Positions 1-11,622 of a DNA stretch of 60,000 nucleotides are shown piece by piece. A program made the position numbers and the translations under genes. The stretch covers positions 3,654,850 to 3,714,849 of the forward strand of contig OZ026567.1 of assembly GCA_964020155.1 (NCBI GenBank). The letters run 5' to 3'. The notes under the pieces are model-generated. The model saw only the letters and a list, made by a program, of their open reading frames with translations, did not search any database and was not told the origin of the DNA. Within the stretch, counting starts at the first letter, position 1; every line of letters starts with the position of its first letter. This stretch comes from Chondrilla cf. caribensis (lineage: Eukaryota; Porifera; Demospongiae; Chondrillida; Chondrillidae).

Positions 1-170
1 GTACACGCTGTACATGAGGTACACGCTGTACATGAGGTACATGCTGTACATGAGACACACACTGTACATGAGGTACACGCTGTACATGAGACACACACTG
101 TACATGAGACACACTGTACATGTACAGTGTGTATTTGATTTGCAGTGTATACGTACCTCATGTACAGTGT
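1..170. repeat. 18-bp minisatellite
   Basis: Tandem copies of an about 18-bp unit, GTACACGCTGTACATGAG, run from the first base and degrade into GTACA-rich variants by about 170. Most units contain TGTACA, which is its own reverse complement. No coding signal was seen. Confidence 0.85.
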
Positions 171-663
171 GCATTCGTACAGTGTGTACCCTCATGTATT
201 CATACAGTATATACTGTATATATAATATAATATTGTACCAAACACAAGATGCACCTAGCTCTTGTTGAATGTTGGCACACCAAATATTTGTGGCTGATGA
301 TGTCATGATCGCATTAGGAGGATTACAGTTGAGTGGCTCACACCCATGAGGCTTAATTTGATGTTATGTATATTGCCATCCCATATCATGCTGCTGATGT
401 GTTCAACCACATCGCTGTGGAGATGTAGCTATTTCAACCATGTCTGCGTTATAATTTGATTTCCATGGAGACTCGCAGACCACCCCAATGTTGACAAAAC
501 ATGTCTAAGTGAACATTACTGACCAATCAATCACGTTGATTGCATTAGATTGATCGCCTCTGGTGGGACCAACTGTCTCCAATATTACATAATTGTGTAA
601 CACTGCCTTGAGGCCGTGTGGTACTACATACTATGCTTGTTTGTTACCTACTTCTACTTCCTG
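171..663. other. non-coding stretch, probably kinase intron
   Basis: No convincing exon, RNA gene or mobile element was seen. The stretch lies upstream of a kinase exon at 865 whose reading frame must continue from further upstream. It is therefore probably intron of that gene. Confidence 0.5.
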
Positions 664-852
664 TGGTATGTGTCTGCTACTTGTCTGCTGCATGTGTGCT
701 ACATGTCTGCTACGTGTCTGCCATGTGTCTGCTACATGTCTGCTACGTGTCTGCCATGTGTCTGCCATGTGTCTGCTACATGTCTGCTACGTGTCTGCTA
801 CTTGTCTGCTACTTGTCTGCTACGTGTCTGCTGCATGTCTGCTACATGTCTC
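664..852. repeat. 10-bp minisatellite next to a splice acceptor
   Basis: About eighteen copies of a 10-bp unit, GTCTGCTACA with variants GTCTGCTACT and GTCTGCCATG. They end about 12 bp before the acceptor of the kinase exon at 865. The open frames through this block come from the repeat and are not coding. Confidence 0.85.
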
Positions 853-864
853 CGCTCACTGCAG

Positions 865-967
865 GTTCTCAGTGTGATCAACACAGGATACTGCCAACCT
901 CCTCCTCCAGGTTGTCCCAGGGAGATGTACAGCATTATGGTCCAGTGTTGGTAGGTTGTATTCTGTG

Positions 968-1018
<51 letters not shown>

Positions 1019-1900
1019 ACGTGTATGTGTGTGTGCGTGTGTGTTTACTTGTGCATCTGTGTGTGTGTGTGCGTGTGTGCGCGCGTGTGTGTGTACGTGT
1101 ACATGTGTGTGTGTATGTGTGCATGTGTGTGTATGTGTACATGTACGTGTGTGCATGTGTGTGTTGTGTGTGTGCATGTGTGTGTGCGTGTGTGCATGTG
1201 TGCACATGTGTATGTACGCATGTATGTATGTGCGTACGTTAGCGCGTAAGTGTGTACACACACAAACACATACACTTCTGAACATGTATTTCAGACGTGT
1301 ATATACACACAAGTGTTCTAGCAGGTCCTTGAGTTAGTTCTGTTTAGTTTATCAGTTTACTGTTTTCAAACCTTCCACCCAAACAACATATGTACTGCAC
1401 CATTTAAGGACACGTTTGACATTGAAATGAGCATAACATTCAAACAATAACTATTCGAATTCAATTTTCGAATTCATTTTGTTACTTGAAATCATTTGCA
1501 TCCATTAGTGTTACACGCTGTACGTATGTTGCACAATGTTTAGTATAACTCTCCATGTAAACATTCAGATTCAATTTTCAAATCGAACATCACATATTCA
1601 TTATTAAATTTTACGACTCAATGTTTGTTTCATTGGAACCTGTAGTGGTACGTTTTTAGAGACGTCGGTTACCATGGTAATTTGTGTGACTACACAGTGT
1701 GACAACGTCTCCCCATGTATTCCCATAGGAATCCAGAATACAGAAAAAGACCCACGTTCGGCCAGATATGCGAGAAACTCAAGGACCTGCTTCCCACCAT
1801 ATCAGAACTGTCCGAAGCACAAGACCCAAATCAACAACTGGGATCACCTCCAGAGGAAGGGATGTGTCTGTTCATGGACCTCCAGAAGAGTTATAGCTGA
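865..1900 (+). CDS. receptor-type tyrosine kinase, last two coding exons (partial)
   Basis: This is the C-terminal end of a tyrosine kinase domain; the rest lies upstream of the window. Exon A (865-950) follows a CTGCAG acceptor and reads INTGYCQPPPPGCPREMYSI then MVQCW, ending at TG|GTAGGT. Exon B (1729-1900) follows CCATAG and completes the Trp codon, reading NPEYRKRPTFGQICEKLKDL and a short tail to a stop at 1898-1900. The PPPPGCP, CW and RKRPTF motifs are the C-lobe hallmarks of subdomains X-XI in animal tyrosine kinases. The tail ends MDLQKSYS, whose Tyr could be a phosphorylation site (inference). The catalytic loop is not in the window, so activity and subfamily cannot be judged. The intron holds a long TG repeat. 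Confidence 0.8.
970..1250. repeat. (TG)n microsatellite in kinase intron
   Basis: A long TG tract interrupted by TGTACG and TGCATG variants. It lies wholly within the kinase intron (951-1728). Open frames on both strands here are low-complexity artefacts. Confidence 0.95.
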
Positions 1901-2922
1901 AATTCGATATTCTGAACGCTGTTAATTCACATTATTATACAATATGACGTGTTCCCGTGTACTCACAATGAAGACTGCATGTGAAAACATATCATTGTTG
2001 TTGTATTTCACTGGTGCTTACTTGGAATTCTTTGTGGCTTTCGTATAATTCGTTTATAACACTCCTATATCATGTATAATCATCATAATGGTTATATATT
2101 AATAATAATATGTTTGGTGGACTCATGGTATTATAATAATAATAACAATATTAAAGATTATAATGTAATAAATGAAGTAATATAGCATGATAAATTAAAA
2201 TGTGTATTTAATTTGTGAGGCCCTTATACAATAAAGACATGATGGGATGCATGGGTGATATCAATGGTTATATAATTAGCAATAACGGTTGTTAATAAAA
2301 TCATGATAGAGTGTTCAAGTAAACGTATGAACATAATGTTATTATTACGTAATTATAAAACACAGACACAATTAAATGCATATAATAGTAATAATAAGTA
2401 ATATAACAGTAATAATAGTAATATGATATTATGTATAATATAACAATAATATGTATAATAATATGTATATATATGTAAAATATAGTCTATAATGACTATA
2501 ATAATATTATTATGTAAGTTATATACATGATATCAGTAACATCAGTATTCAACACAGCTGCTTATTCATCAGACCATGTCATGGATGCATGTTTCATTCA
2601 TCCTGCATCTCTTTGGGATTGCTGTACATGAATACCATGTTGATTAATTGTGTAATAGGATATTTTTTCAATAAGTACAGCTGTAACATTTAATCTATAC
2701 GTATTCAACATAATAATCATATACTGTATAATATGCTGAGTCGGCATCTAACCATAGAGGATAGTACAATACATAGCATTATATTATTACATACATTAAT
2801 AGTGTGCATATAAGCCCTAAGTCACTTTGATTACATTAAAGTCGAATACAACTGACGTTAACCTTTCAAACAGAATTATTTCCTGTGGACCGCTCGGGGT
2901 ACGTGTACGTCACGTGATTAAC
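1901..2922. other. AT-rich intergenic region with poly(A) signal
   Basis: AT-rich spacer between the kinase stop and the next gene, with dense TAATAA microsatellite from about 2080 to 2520. An AATAAA at 2230-2235 is a candidate polyadenylation signal for the kinase gene. No exon was seen. Confidence 0.6.
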
Positions 2923-5900
2923 ATGGCGGTCGGTTTGGTGCTTTTGTTTTTCTTTGCTCCAATCGCGCGGGATTCGCTTGCTCTATTGCCACCAAATGTG
3001 CCCAAGTTCGCTCAATTGAATAACAAACCTTGTCCATTATATCCCCTCCCTGTGCCATTGTCAATTGAAGATTTGCAGCCCAGTATCGACCTCGTTGTTA
3101 AGAACATCAGTAGCGCTTTAAACGCAGGAACTGTTCGTGCCCGCGGTAGTGTATCGGTTGGACTTGTCATCGACCAGAAACTCATCTGGAGCAAAGGATT
3201 TGGATATATCAACGAGTCCGGTGAGTGCGTTTGTGTGTGTTTTCTACAAAGCGAACTATTATGCACCAATTAAATGTTGTCACTACCTCCGAGCGGGGAC
3301 CCAAGGTAATATGGTGAGGGTTGTTCAAGTCATGTGATTCCTAGGGTCCTTTATCATCATTATCAAACTCATACATACGTAGAACCACAAGTGCATGGTA
3401 CATTTATATGTATTTACTAATGCAATAATCTTATATAAACTGTATTACAAAATCCAGCACACCTGTTGTGATTTATGTAGTCATTGTGTGGAGTTGCACC
3501 CGAATTTCTAATTTCTCCCTAGCAGTATATTGTGTATTGTAGAGGTCTGATATTGTTGTGAGCTTCGTACCTTTCCTGTGTACAGCACCAAAAATGGGAC
3601 CGCCAACAGAACACACTGGATACCGAATAGCCTCCATCTCCAAAGTGTTCACAGACCTCATGATGTACCAGCTGAGAGATTTGGGGATTCTCCCTTCCCT
3701 GGACGATGACATCACTAAATACGACCATCAGTTTTCTGTACTGAACCCCTTTGGAAAAACAAAAAGGGGAATTACATTTCGTCAGCTGTCCTCACATATG
3801 AGTGGCCTCCCTCGAAATCCCCCTTGTCTGGGTTTGTTCGTCTCTGGGTGTAATGCAAGCGCTGATCAAATTTACAAGGATATTGCGAACTTCAGGCTCC
3901 TGTCTCCTCCAGGAACAAGACCCTCTTACTCGAACCTAGGAATAGGGCTGCTTGGCAGGGTCTTGGAGAAGGTGACCAAGCCTCCTCAGGTTTGGGAAGA
4001 TTACATCGAAAAGGAAGTATTGGTTCCTCTTGGGATGAAGGATTCAGGAACACGAATGCCACCCAAGGCCTCAACAACTATGGCAGTGGGCTACCATCCA
4101 GAGGGATCCGTGGCAAGTACGTATGTCAGTAGATCGTGTTAATGCCTTCAGCACACCAATCACTACATGATCCAACACAAGGGGATTCCAACATCACCTC
4201 ATACAGTGTTCGATCCTATGTTTTAGTGACTGTTGCCATTAAGTTGTAGTTTAGAATACGTTATTGCGATATTTCCTATACTCCTGGCTAGTGTACACTT
4301 CTGGCTAGTGCACCCCTGGCTAATACACACTCCTGGTTAATATACACTCCTGGTTAGCACACACTCCTGGTTAGCACACACTCCTGGTTAGCACACACTC
4401 CTGGTCAGCACACACTCCTGATTAGTACACACTCCTGATTAGTACACACTCCTGGTTAGTACACACTTCTGGCTAATACACACTCCTGGTTGGTACATAC
4501 TCCTGGTTAGTACACACTCCAGGTTAGTACACACTCCTGGTTAGTACACACTCCTGGTTAGTTCATACTCCTGGTTAGCACACGCTCCTGGTTGGTATTA
4601 CATGCCCTTTGGTCACAAGAGTGCACATGGCCCATACACTTGGCATATCCCACGTCTTGTAGAGTACATTGACATTGGATGGGATGCTCCAGCCGGGAAT
4701 ATGTACTCAAGTGTCCACGACCTCGCTCAGCTTATGATGATGATATTCAGAAGTGATGCAGAATATGACCCTTCAAAAAACCAGGTCAGTGTATTCACTT
4801 TAGTACATCAAATTGATACATACATATGTACATCCACTACTATGCTGTGTTATATTACACTGCTATACTACATGTGTGTGTGCTGTGTTAGTAAGCATAT
4901 GTGAAGAAATTTGCATGCACATACACACATGCTTTCACATGCAAACATGTACACATAATATTATACAGTATAGTACTTGTACAGTACAGTGTGTACACAT
5001 CACACACAAATGTACTTATACTCATGCACACATGCCTGCAAATGTACATACAATGAAAGAATACAAATGTGCAGGTGTATGCATGTGCATGTACATTCTA
5101 GTTCACACACACACACACACACACACAGTGATCCTGGTCACTTAACATCAGGTACTTGACGGTGAAACTATACGTGAGTGGATGCACCCAGCCTACTTCT
5201 TCAGTGATAGTTTTGGCTATGGTCATCCGTGGGAGCTGTTGCCATGGGGCAATTATTCACTCGTTACCAAAGATGGTGCGATCAATGGGTACCTTTCAGA
5301 ATTCAGATTTTCCGTGAGTTGCCTATGCACAAATACAGTCTGGTTTTTTTACACAGAGTATGTTCAAAGAGGGCCAATCTTGCCTCCAAATCCTAACAAG
5401 AATCAATACTGTGTACATATATCATTGAAATAAAAAGGGTGTAGGGATGGTAAGCCAAAAAAGTGGAGGAACAAGGTGGGGATGAGTGGAATGAGAAAAC
5501 CGTTGGAGTGAGTAGCACGTCAGAATAAGAAGGCTGTTGGAATATAGCAATCCCTATATCAACAGCTGCAGACAGAACACTGTGTCCATTGTATAAACAA
5601 TTACTGTTGATGTAGGGATCGTTATATTCCAATAGCACTCTTATTTTAATTCTTATTCCAATGTTCTGCTCATTCCAATAGCTTTGCTTAAACAATTGTA
5701 GAGAAGGAGTCCGAAAGATTGACCTTTTATTTTTGACCTTTCGCTGGTTTGCTACTTCAACTACGTTTTCTCCACTTGTTAGTAGTAGTCTTAATTCTTA
5801 AATCAACCAAAAATGACTTCTAAATGCTCGCTTGGGCTTAAGACCTTTCCATAGGCGATATTTAGCAAAACTGTAATGTATGCGCGGTACAGGGCTGCCA

Positions 5901-7240
5901 TTTTGTTTTGTGCCATCCCTACATACAGTGCTATTGCACTCTATGATACATTATAATATGATACATCATATAATTACATGAATTTATATATGTACATATG
6001 TACATACACAGATACGTACTTCCAGTCAAACTTGTTTGTAGTAATAAATACCTTGGAGGGAACACCAAATCTGTACTTCTTATCAGAAGAACTCTCTATC
6101 AGTACTGGTTGACATAGTGTACACGAACTAGGGAAAGAGCAAAGTATATGTACTTACCAGGAGTATATTTGCCACTGTACAATACAAATCTCTCAAACGA
6201 TGTACTATTCGAAATTCCGTGTTGCAAATTTGCATTCTTTGCAGCCTCAAATCAAAACCGGAATCATCCTCCTTCATAGCTGGGAAGATGAGACCATACA
6301 CGAAACAGTAGCCACATATGCTACCAACCTTATAACAGCAGTGAGTGAGGTTTTGTGGTCTAAGCAGCCCGAACCAACTTTACCACTGAATCCACAAGAT
6401 TATGTTGGTAACTATACCTCCCAGGTATGTGATATGTATGTGTATGTGTCCTATGTACATACGTATGGTTGATTGCTGTGATGTATACTAAGTATGTTTT
6501 GTGGAGTATTTGTATTACAGTGGGACCTCTCTATTAAGGACACTTTGGGACCTTGATTTCAGTCCTCTTTACAGAGGTGTCCTCAATTCAGAGGTCACTT
6601 AATACACTACAGTACTAGACTGGGACACAGAATGGTGTCCTTGTTACAGAGGTTTCTGCAATTCAGGTTTGTAAGGGAGAGGTTCCGCTGTATTAACAAT
6701 AGCTATATATAATGTACAGTCATCAATTTACGACTTTGGTTCCCTTTTTGTCATTGTATCTGTGATATGGTCATGAAATGCTATGTGTATTTATGTATGA
6801 CTGTGCATATGAATGAGAACATTCTATACAACCACCTCAATGTGGATGTTCTGTATCACTGTATGCTGACCATGCATGGATATCTGGGTCTGGGGTGTAT
6901 CTGTGGATAAAACAAGTCAAACCATTGCACCCATAATGTACACATTCATTCCGTGTAGGGACCTGGTTCGCCTGACACAGCTGTTGTATTGTATGAGGAC
7001 AATCAAGAATTGCGTCTCGCTCTTTCCGGATACGTGGGAAAGTTGAGATACACCGGTAAAGAAAACAACATGCAAACGTTTCAACTGATGTTGATGTCTA
7101 TGCAGGAAGCATGTCGGCCCCTGAGTACTGGGTACGAAGGCATGTGGGTGTACTTTGACAAGGATCCCTCCAGTGGACGCATCGACTCCTTTCAGATTCC
7201 AGGAATGAATTACAAGATCATATACAAGAAAATGACTTAA
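2923..7240 (+). CDS. LACTBL1-like: beta-lactamase-like serine hydrolase, LACTBL1 type
   Basis: Six exons join in frame to 552 codons: 2923-3220, 3586-4116, about 4579-4784, 5152-5313, 6245-6424, 6959-7240. The family is the class C beta-lactamase/penicillin-binding fold, used in animals as a putative serine hydrolase of unknown substrate. The N-terminus (MAVGLVLLFFFAPIARDSLA) looks like a signal peptide or anchor. The nucleophile motif SISK lies at residues 116-119. YSN at 214-216 matches the Tyr-x-Asn motif. KDGAINGY in exon 4 sits where the third (KTG/HxG) motif is expected. All three active-site elements are therefore present, and length fits LACTBL1. The start at 2923 is the ATG directly before the hydrophobic stretch; an earlier in-frame start at 2827 is less likely. 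The exon 3 border is the least certain, because its acceptor lies in a minisatellite. Confidence 0.85.
4283..4600. repeat. 16-bp minisatellite overlapping an exon start
   Basis: About twenty copies of a 16-bp unit, ACACTCCTGGTTAGTA with variants. The unit contains TTAG followed by CACAC, so it repeats a weak acceptor-like sequence. The last units merge into the predicted third exon of the LACTBL1-like gene. Confidence 0.85.
5533..5636. repeat. hairpin (foldback) repeat in intron 4
   Basis: Left arm GGAATATAGCAATCCC and right arm GGGATCGTTATATTCC are imperfect inverted repeats that extend through CAACAG and CTGTTG. They lie in an intron of the LACTBL1-like gene. A related hairpin occurs in intron 1 of sulfotransferase copies 2, 3 and 4. 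Confidence 0.6.
6518..6690. mobile_element. pogo/Tigger-like MITE, 173 bp
   Basis: The ends are CAGTGGGACCTCTC and, on the other strand, CAGCGGAACCTCTC. The element is flanked by TA on both sides (6516-6517 and 6691-6692). This matches non-autonomous pogo/Tigger elements of the Tc1/mariner superfamily. It sits in intron 5 of the LACTBL1-like gene and has no coding capacity. Confidence 0.75.
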
Positions 7241-8251
7241 CCAATATGACACGTGTGTGTATGCTATTTTGGTACTCGCGTGTGACTTACAGTTGACTCA
7301 AAGAGTAGCTCTAGTTTGGAGTAGCCATTCAATCCTACTCGATCATGCACAGTGAATCATAAGTAGAACTCACGAATTCATCGAATGAACCTATCTGTGC
7401 ATATATGGTGACTAGCTATATAGTGTCGCGCGCAGCACACACACACACTGGTAACAACAATTGATGGAAGATAATGTATTATTGTTATATAATGGAAAGG
7501 TTCAATGATCACAGACCTCTCTAAGCAGATATTCAAGTTATTAATCTGGGTGCCTAGAATAGTAGCCTCTGGCTAAAGGCCTCCCCAGGATAAAAAAGCT
7601 TTCCTATCCTATCCTATATACACCATAAGATGTATGCCATATGTTGTAGTATAGCTACAATTCAACAGATATAATACACATATTATGTATAGACTTACTA
7701 TAAATATAATTATACATGCAATCTGCTACAAGTATATAGCACCCAAATACACTCCACACACACACTTTGCATGTGTATTCGGTTATAAACTGAGAAAATT
7801 GTTTGCAAACTCATTATTACTTCGATAATGGCAACAATATTGAATAATTATTAACACCTCATTTTTGTTAGTCAAAAAGCATTACATCCAGTGAACACAA
7901 AATACACTGTCTGGACATCTGTGCTTTCCAGCATACTGTGCTGAGAAAATGAGAGTACATGCACAAATACTGCAGTGGCATGATTCCTAGACCATTGTGG
8001 ATGCACTTGTAAAACAGGAAGCCGGAAGGTACTGCAGGGTTTCTGCAAACTACCCTGGAACCTTCCATAATACATTTCACCCCACCCCCCCACGCACACA
8101 CATTATGTTAATGAACTTCACACAACCATGCAATCATGATAATCCTACACGTACGATATAAACGCTAAAAGCATAACGAATACGATGAACTATTGCACAC
8201 TACGGCCTATTGAATTCTACACTATTAAAATTAATGCTACAGTTATGATTT
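7241..8251. other. intergenic region between convergent genes
   Basis: This 1-kb spacer separates the 3' ends of the LACTBL1-like gene (+) and the RRM gene (-). Apart from a LINE tail at 7548-7622 and AT-rich sequence, nothing recognisable was seen. Confidence 0.6.
7548..7622 (+). mobile_element. CR1/L2-type LINE 3' terminus
   Basis: The stretch starts CTGGGTGCCTAGAATAGTAG and continues with CTCTGGCTAAAGG and CCCCAGGATAAA. It aligns closely with the end of the LINE fragment at 38120-38200. It finishes in a short tandem repeat (TCCTA)n, a typical 3' end for CR1/L2-like retrotransposons. Only the last about 75 bp are present. Confidence 0.7.
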
Positions 8252-10061
8252 TTAAAGGCGATAGTTGGACGGCATGGGATAAGTAACAGGCTGCTGACTA
8301 GAACTCTGAGGAGTGCTGGTGTCAGTGTTTCCCGGAGGGCGTCTCAGGGTCATGTTGTTACTTTCGTAACGGTCATCAGCGTAACTTTCAGCGGGACGCC
8401 TGTCCATGCTGGGAGCAATTCCGGCGGGTGGGGGACGTTCTCGTGATTCTGCTGCTGGCGGCGGTGGGCGTCGACCACGATCATAATCATAGTAATCATC
8501 ATAACCCGGACTGCTATATTCTCTGTGGTACGGATCATCACTGTATCGTCTCGGGGGCGGGAGGTATCGGTCCTCATAACGATCATAATAATCACGTCGA
8601 GGTGGTGGCGGGTAACGGTCTGAGTAGAGAAAACAGAGAACACCACACATTTTAATCGGCTACCTCGCAACATTATCTTAATATCGATGCAACCAATAGT
8701 AAGGATAAAGGGTCCATAACCCCCCATTGCATCAAAGTGCAGTACCTCTGATACACACACACCAACACATACACAAGTACAAATTACACAAGGACGATTC
8801 ACACAGGACGTGTAGCATGAGAATCGTCCGGTCAAGATCACATTCGTACTGCATTTCAAAGACCTATTAGTTAGACGCAGTGTTTGATCTGAAATAGGTT
8901 CATAGATTCGCTGAACATACCCCTGTAGGAATCTCTCCCATAGTAATCGTCGTAGTAAGATCCGCGATAGTAACCATCATAATACGGGTCGTAATATCGA
9001 TCTCGGTAATAATCCTCATATTCTCTACCCGGTGGACTACGACTCCTCCCCCTTCGATCATAGTCATAACGACTGCTTCCTAGCATAGGAGGATCATATC
9101 GGGCACGGTCACTATAACCACGACTTCGTCCTCCAGCTGGAGCTCCTCGCCTCCCTGGTCCATGTCCTTTATCGTACAAGCTCTGTTCCACTCTTAACTT
9201 GTATCCCTGGATCTCCTAATAAGGGAAAATGATACAATCACATGTGTACACGTTCACATGCAGACATGACAGAACAGGGTCTGATCACTAGTAAATGAGA
9301 AGCAAATTGCTGACTTTGCTACCAGGTAGTATGTTGTAGTTATGGACTTCCACTACTGGTGAAACACTGTAGTCGTCTGTGAAAGCGTAACGTTGTGAAG
9401 TACAAAACTGTCCGTTCACAAGTGGCTGGAATTACCGTTTCACCTGCTTCCAGTAAAGTCACAAAAGTGGTTCATTTCACTATATACATATTCAAACCAG
9501 ACACAGACAGAACAACATTTACACAACTATTAAGACTCGATTCACTCTGGTATGTACAGCAGGTTTTCTCTTTTTTCCCTAAATATCAAAACACTGAAAA
9601 AGTGAAAAATTTCAGCTAGTTTATCGCACATGCCATATTCACAAGAGTATGACGTTCTATGCTCGTGCGTTGGACGACTCTAAGGTGGTTTGTGAGGCTC
9701 TGTTGTCCGTGGAGCAACACACGGCTTGAAGAAAATGGCCGTCGGAAACTAAGCCAAAAATTTCTAACCTTTCCGTTCATATCTTTGATTGCCCTATCAG
9801 CATCGGCTGGATTCACGAATCTCACGAAGGTAAATCCTCTCGTCCTTCCGGTCGTCGGATCTGGAGGACTTGCCACTGAGTAAAGAATTTCAGTCATTTA
9901 CATCAACATACAATTACTGTAAAAACTTGAGTTTCTTTCATACCTTCTTCCAGTGGACCAAAAGTTTCAAACCAACTTCTTATTTCGTCATCTTGGGTCC
10001 CCGGAGCGTACCCGCGTATAACAAGCTTACCGGGTGGAGGAGGCTCTCTCTGATACGCCAT
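8252..10061 (-). CDS. RRM protein with Tyr/Arg/Asp-rich C-terminal tail
   Basis: Four exons on the minus strand join in frame to 295 codons plus stop: 10061-9944, 9875-9769, 9215-8921, 8619-8252. Residues about 12-88 form one RRM, with RNP2 near LVIRGYA (13-19) and RNP1 RGFTFVRF at 52-59. The aromatic residues that contact RNA are kept. The remaining about 200 residues are rich in Tyr, Arg, Asp, Ser and Pro, with RGRSRSPP and DYYRDRYYDPYYDGYY. This is a low-complexity tail like those of SR and hnRNP proteins. A nuclear role in splicing or mRNA binding is likely (inference from family). The start is the first ATG of the RRM frame (MAYQREPPPP). It is head-to-head with sulfotransferase copy 1, 159 bp apart. 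I do not assign it to a named orthologue. Confidence 0.8.
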
Positions 10062-10220
10062 ATTTTCATCGAACGTGTTGATCACATGAGCTGTGACGAC
10101 ACACTACATCATTTTACGCAATGGCGCCGTCCATGTGGTGAAGGGAAACCACTGAGGAATTTTAATTCGCGATCACCGGAACCTTGTCGAGAAAGCTTGT
10201 TTATTGCGAAACAAAATTGA
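10062..10220. promoter_or_regulatory. short bidirectional intergenic region
   Basis: Only 159 bp separate the predicted start codons of the RRM gene (-) and sulfotransferase copy 1 (+). The segment contains CAATGGCGCC, a YY1-like core. It probably held the RRM promoter. Transcription of the decayed sulfotransferase from it is unproven. Confidence 0.4.
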
Positions 10221-10509
10221 ATGGTTGCGTCAATATCTTCGTTGGATAATGTCGGCGGCTTTACAGCCCTTCAAATGTCCAATCAAATTGTCATGCTGCC
10301 TCCCTTCGTCGATCAGAAGAGGATGGACGAGTTAAAGGACTGGACGCTTCTTCCCGATGACGTCTACGTTGTGACCTATCCCAAATCAGGTACAACGTGG
10401 ACTCAACAGATTCTCAAGTTGATCAGAAACAATGGAGTCTAGAGTATGATGTTAAGATTGCAGAATCTGTACCGTGGATCAAAAGAATGGAAGTGGAGAA
10501 TGTACAAGT

Positions 10510-11148
10510 TAGTTGATCACTTCATTCAATATTAATTTTGTTGATTTCGCGTTTCTGTCATGAAGCTCATTGTTGTCTACATCTCTATTCTCACACATAT
10601 CAAATCCCATGCAGCTCAGACCCATTCTCGCCTCCAATTTTCAAATTGTCATCAAACGTTGTCCTCCTCACCGGGAATGGGTCTAGTGACACTGCATATC
10701 TGAAATTCACCTTTGTCCTCGAATTTTGGGACACTTTCGCAATTGTAAATAATTGGAAATGATGCAACCCCACTTTTCGTTGCATGACTGCTATCATTAG
10801 TCGCGTAATGATCAAATGTAAATGGTAGACCTGGCTATGGACATAGTCAATAAGAGCCCTTGACGGCATTCAAGGATGGACAAACTGACTCAAGGACCAT
10901 TACAGATAAAGTTGTCCTTATTGACTGTCTACTGATATCATATGCGCAGTATCGCCGGATCCCTTCTTCCCATGGCAAGGTCCCAATTTCAAAATTGGAT
11001 GCGGGAATGCGTCTGAGCTACGTTAGACTGCTCGTATCTCCCTCACTCATCATCTCACTCTCATGACCCTCACTTACTATTTTCACTCACACTACTGTTA
11101 CTCACTATTTTCACTCTTAACACATTCACTCATTCTAACTCACTGCAG
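10510..11148. other. intron 1 of sulfotransferase copy 1
   Basis: Unlike intron 1 of copies 2-4, this stretch shares no obvious sequence with them. Short CACT/TCACTC-rich sequence lies just before the acceptor. No gene was seen. Confidence 0.4.
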
Positions 11149-11475
11149 GCCCAACCATCACTATGATGTCTCAAAAGCTACACTCCCTATGACATGATGC
11201 CCGGAGGAGAACCAGCAAAATTACCTTCAAAGTACATCTATGTTGCTAGGAATCCAAAGGACACGACTGTTTCAATGTTCCATCACGTACAAGACTCCTC
11301 GGTATATGAATTGATGGTCCCTAGGATTGATTCAGGCTTGGATCTGTCCCTCAGTGGCAGAGTTATATATGGAGCAAGGTTCTGGGATGTTCTGGGATGA
11401 GATCACAGAGGTGCATCTACAGCAAGCTAATGACATTATATTGAATTGTCTATGATAGGGTGATATTATATCACT

Positions 11476-11502
11476 GTGTGTGTGTGTGCATGTGTGTGTG
11501 TC

Positions 11503-11539
<37 letters not shown>

Positions 11540-11622
11540 ATGCGCGTGTGTGTGTGTGTGTGTGTGTGTGCATGCGTATGTGTCTGTGTGTGTTGTGTGT
11601 GTGTGTCCTTGTGTGTGTTGCG
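11476..11622. repeat. (TG)n microsatellite
   Basis: TG tract with TGCATGCG interruptions, in intron 2 of sulfotransferase copy 1. Confidence 0.95.

Noticed and set aside
956..1312. Cys/Val-rich and His/Thr-rich frames on both strands, also at 11.5, 22.2, 34.1, 43.1, 46.5, 50.1 and 55.7 kb
   Set aside because: They are CA/TG microsatellite read in six frames and not coding.
593..1337. A Cys-rich secreted protein at 618-1337
   Set aside because: The frame is made of the 10-bp minisatellite and the TG repeat. In the middle it overlaps the kinase exon in a different frame.
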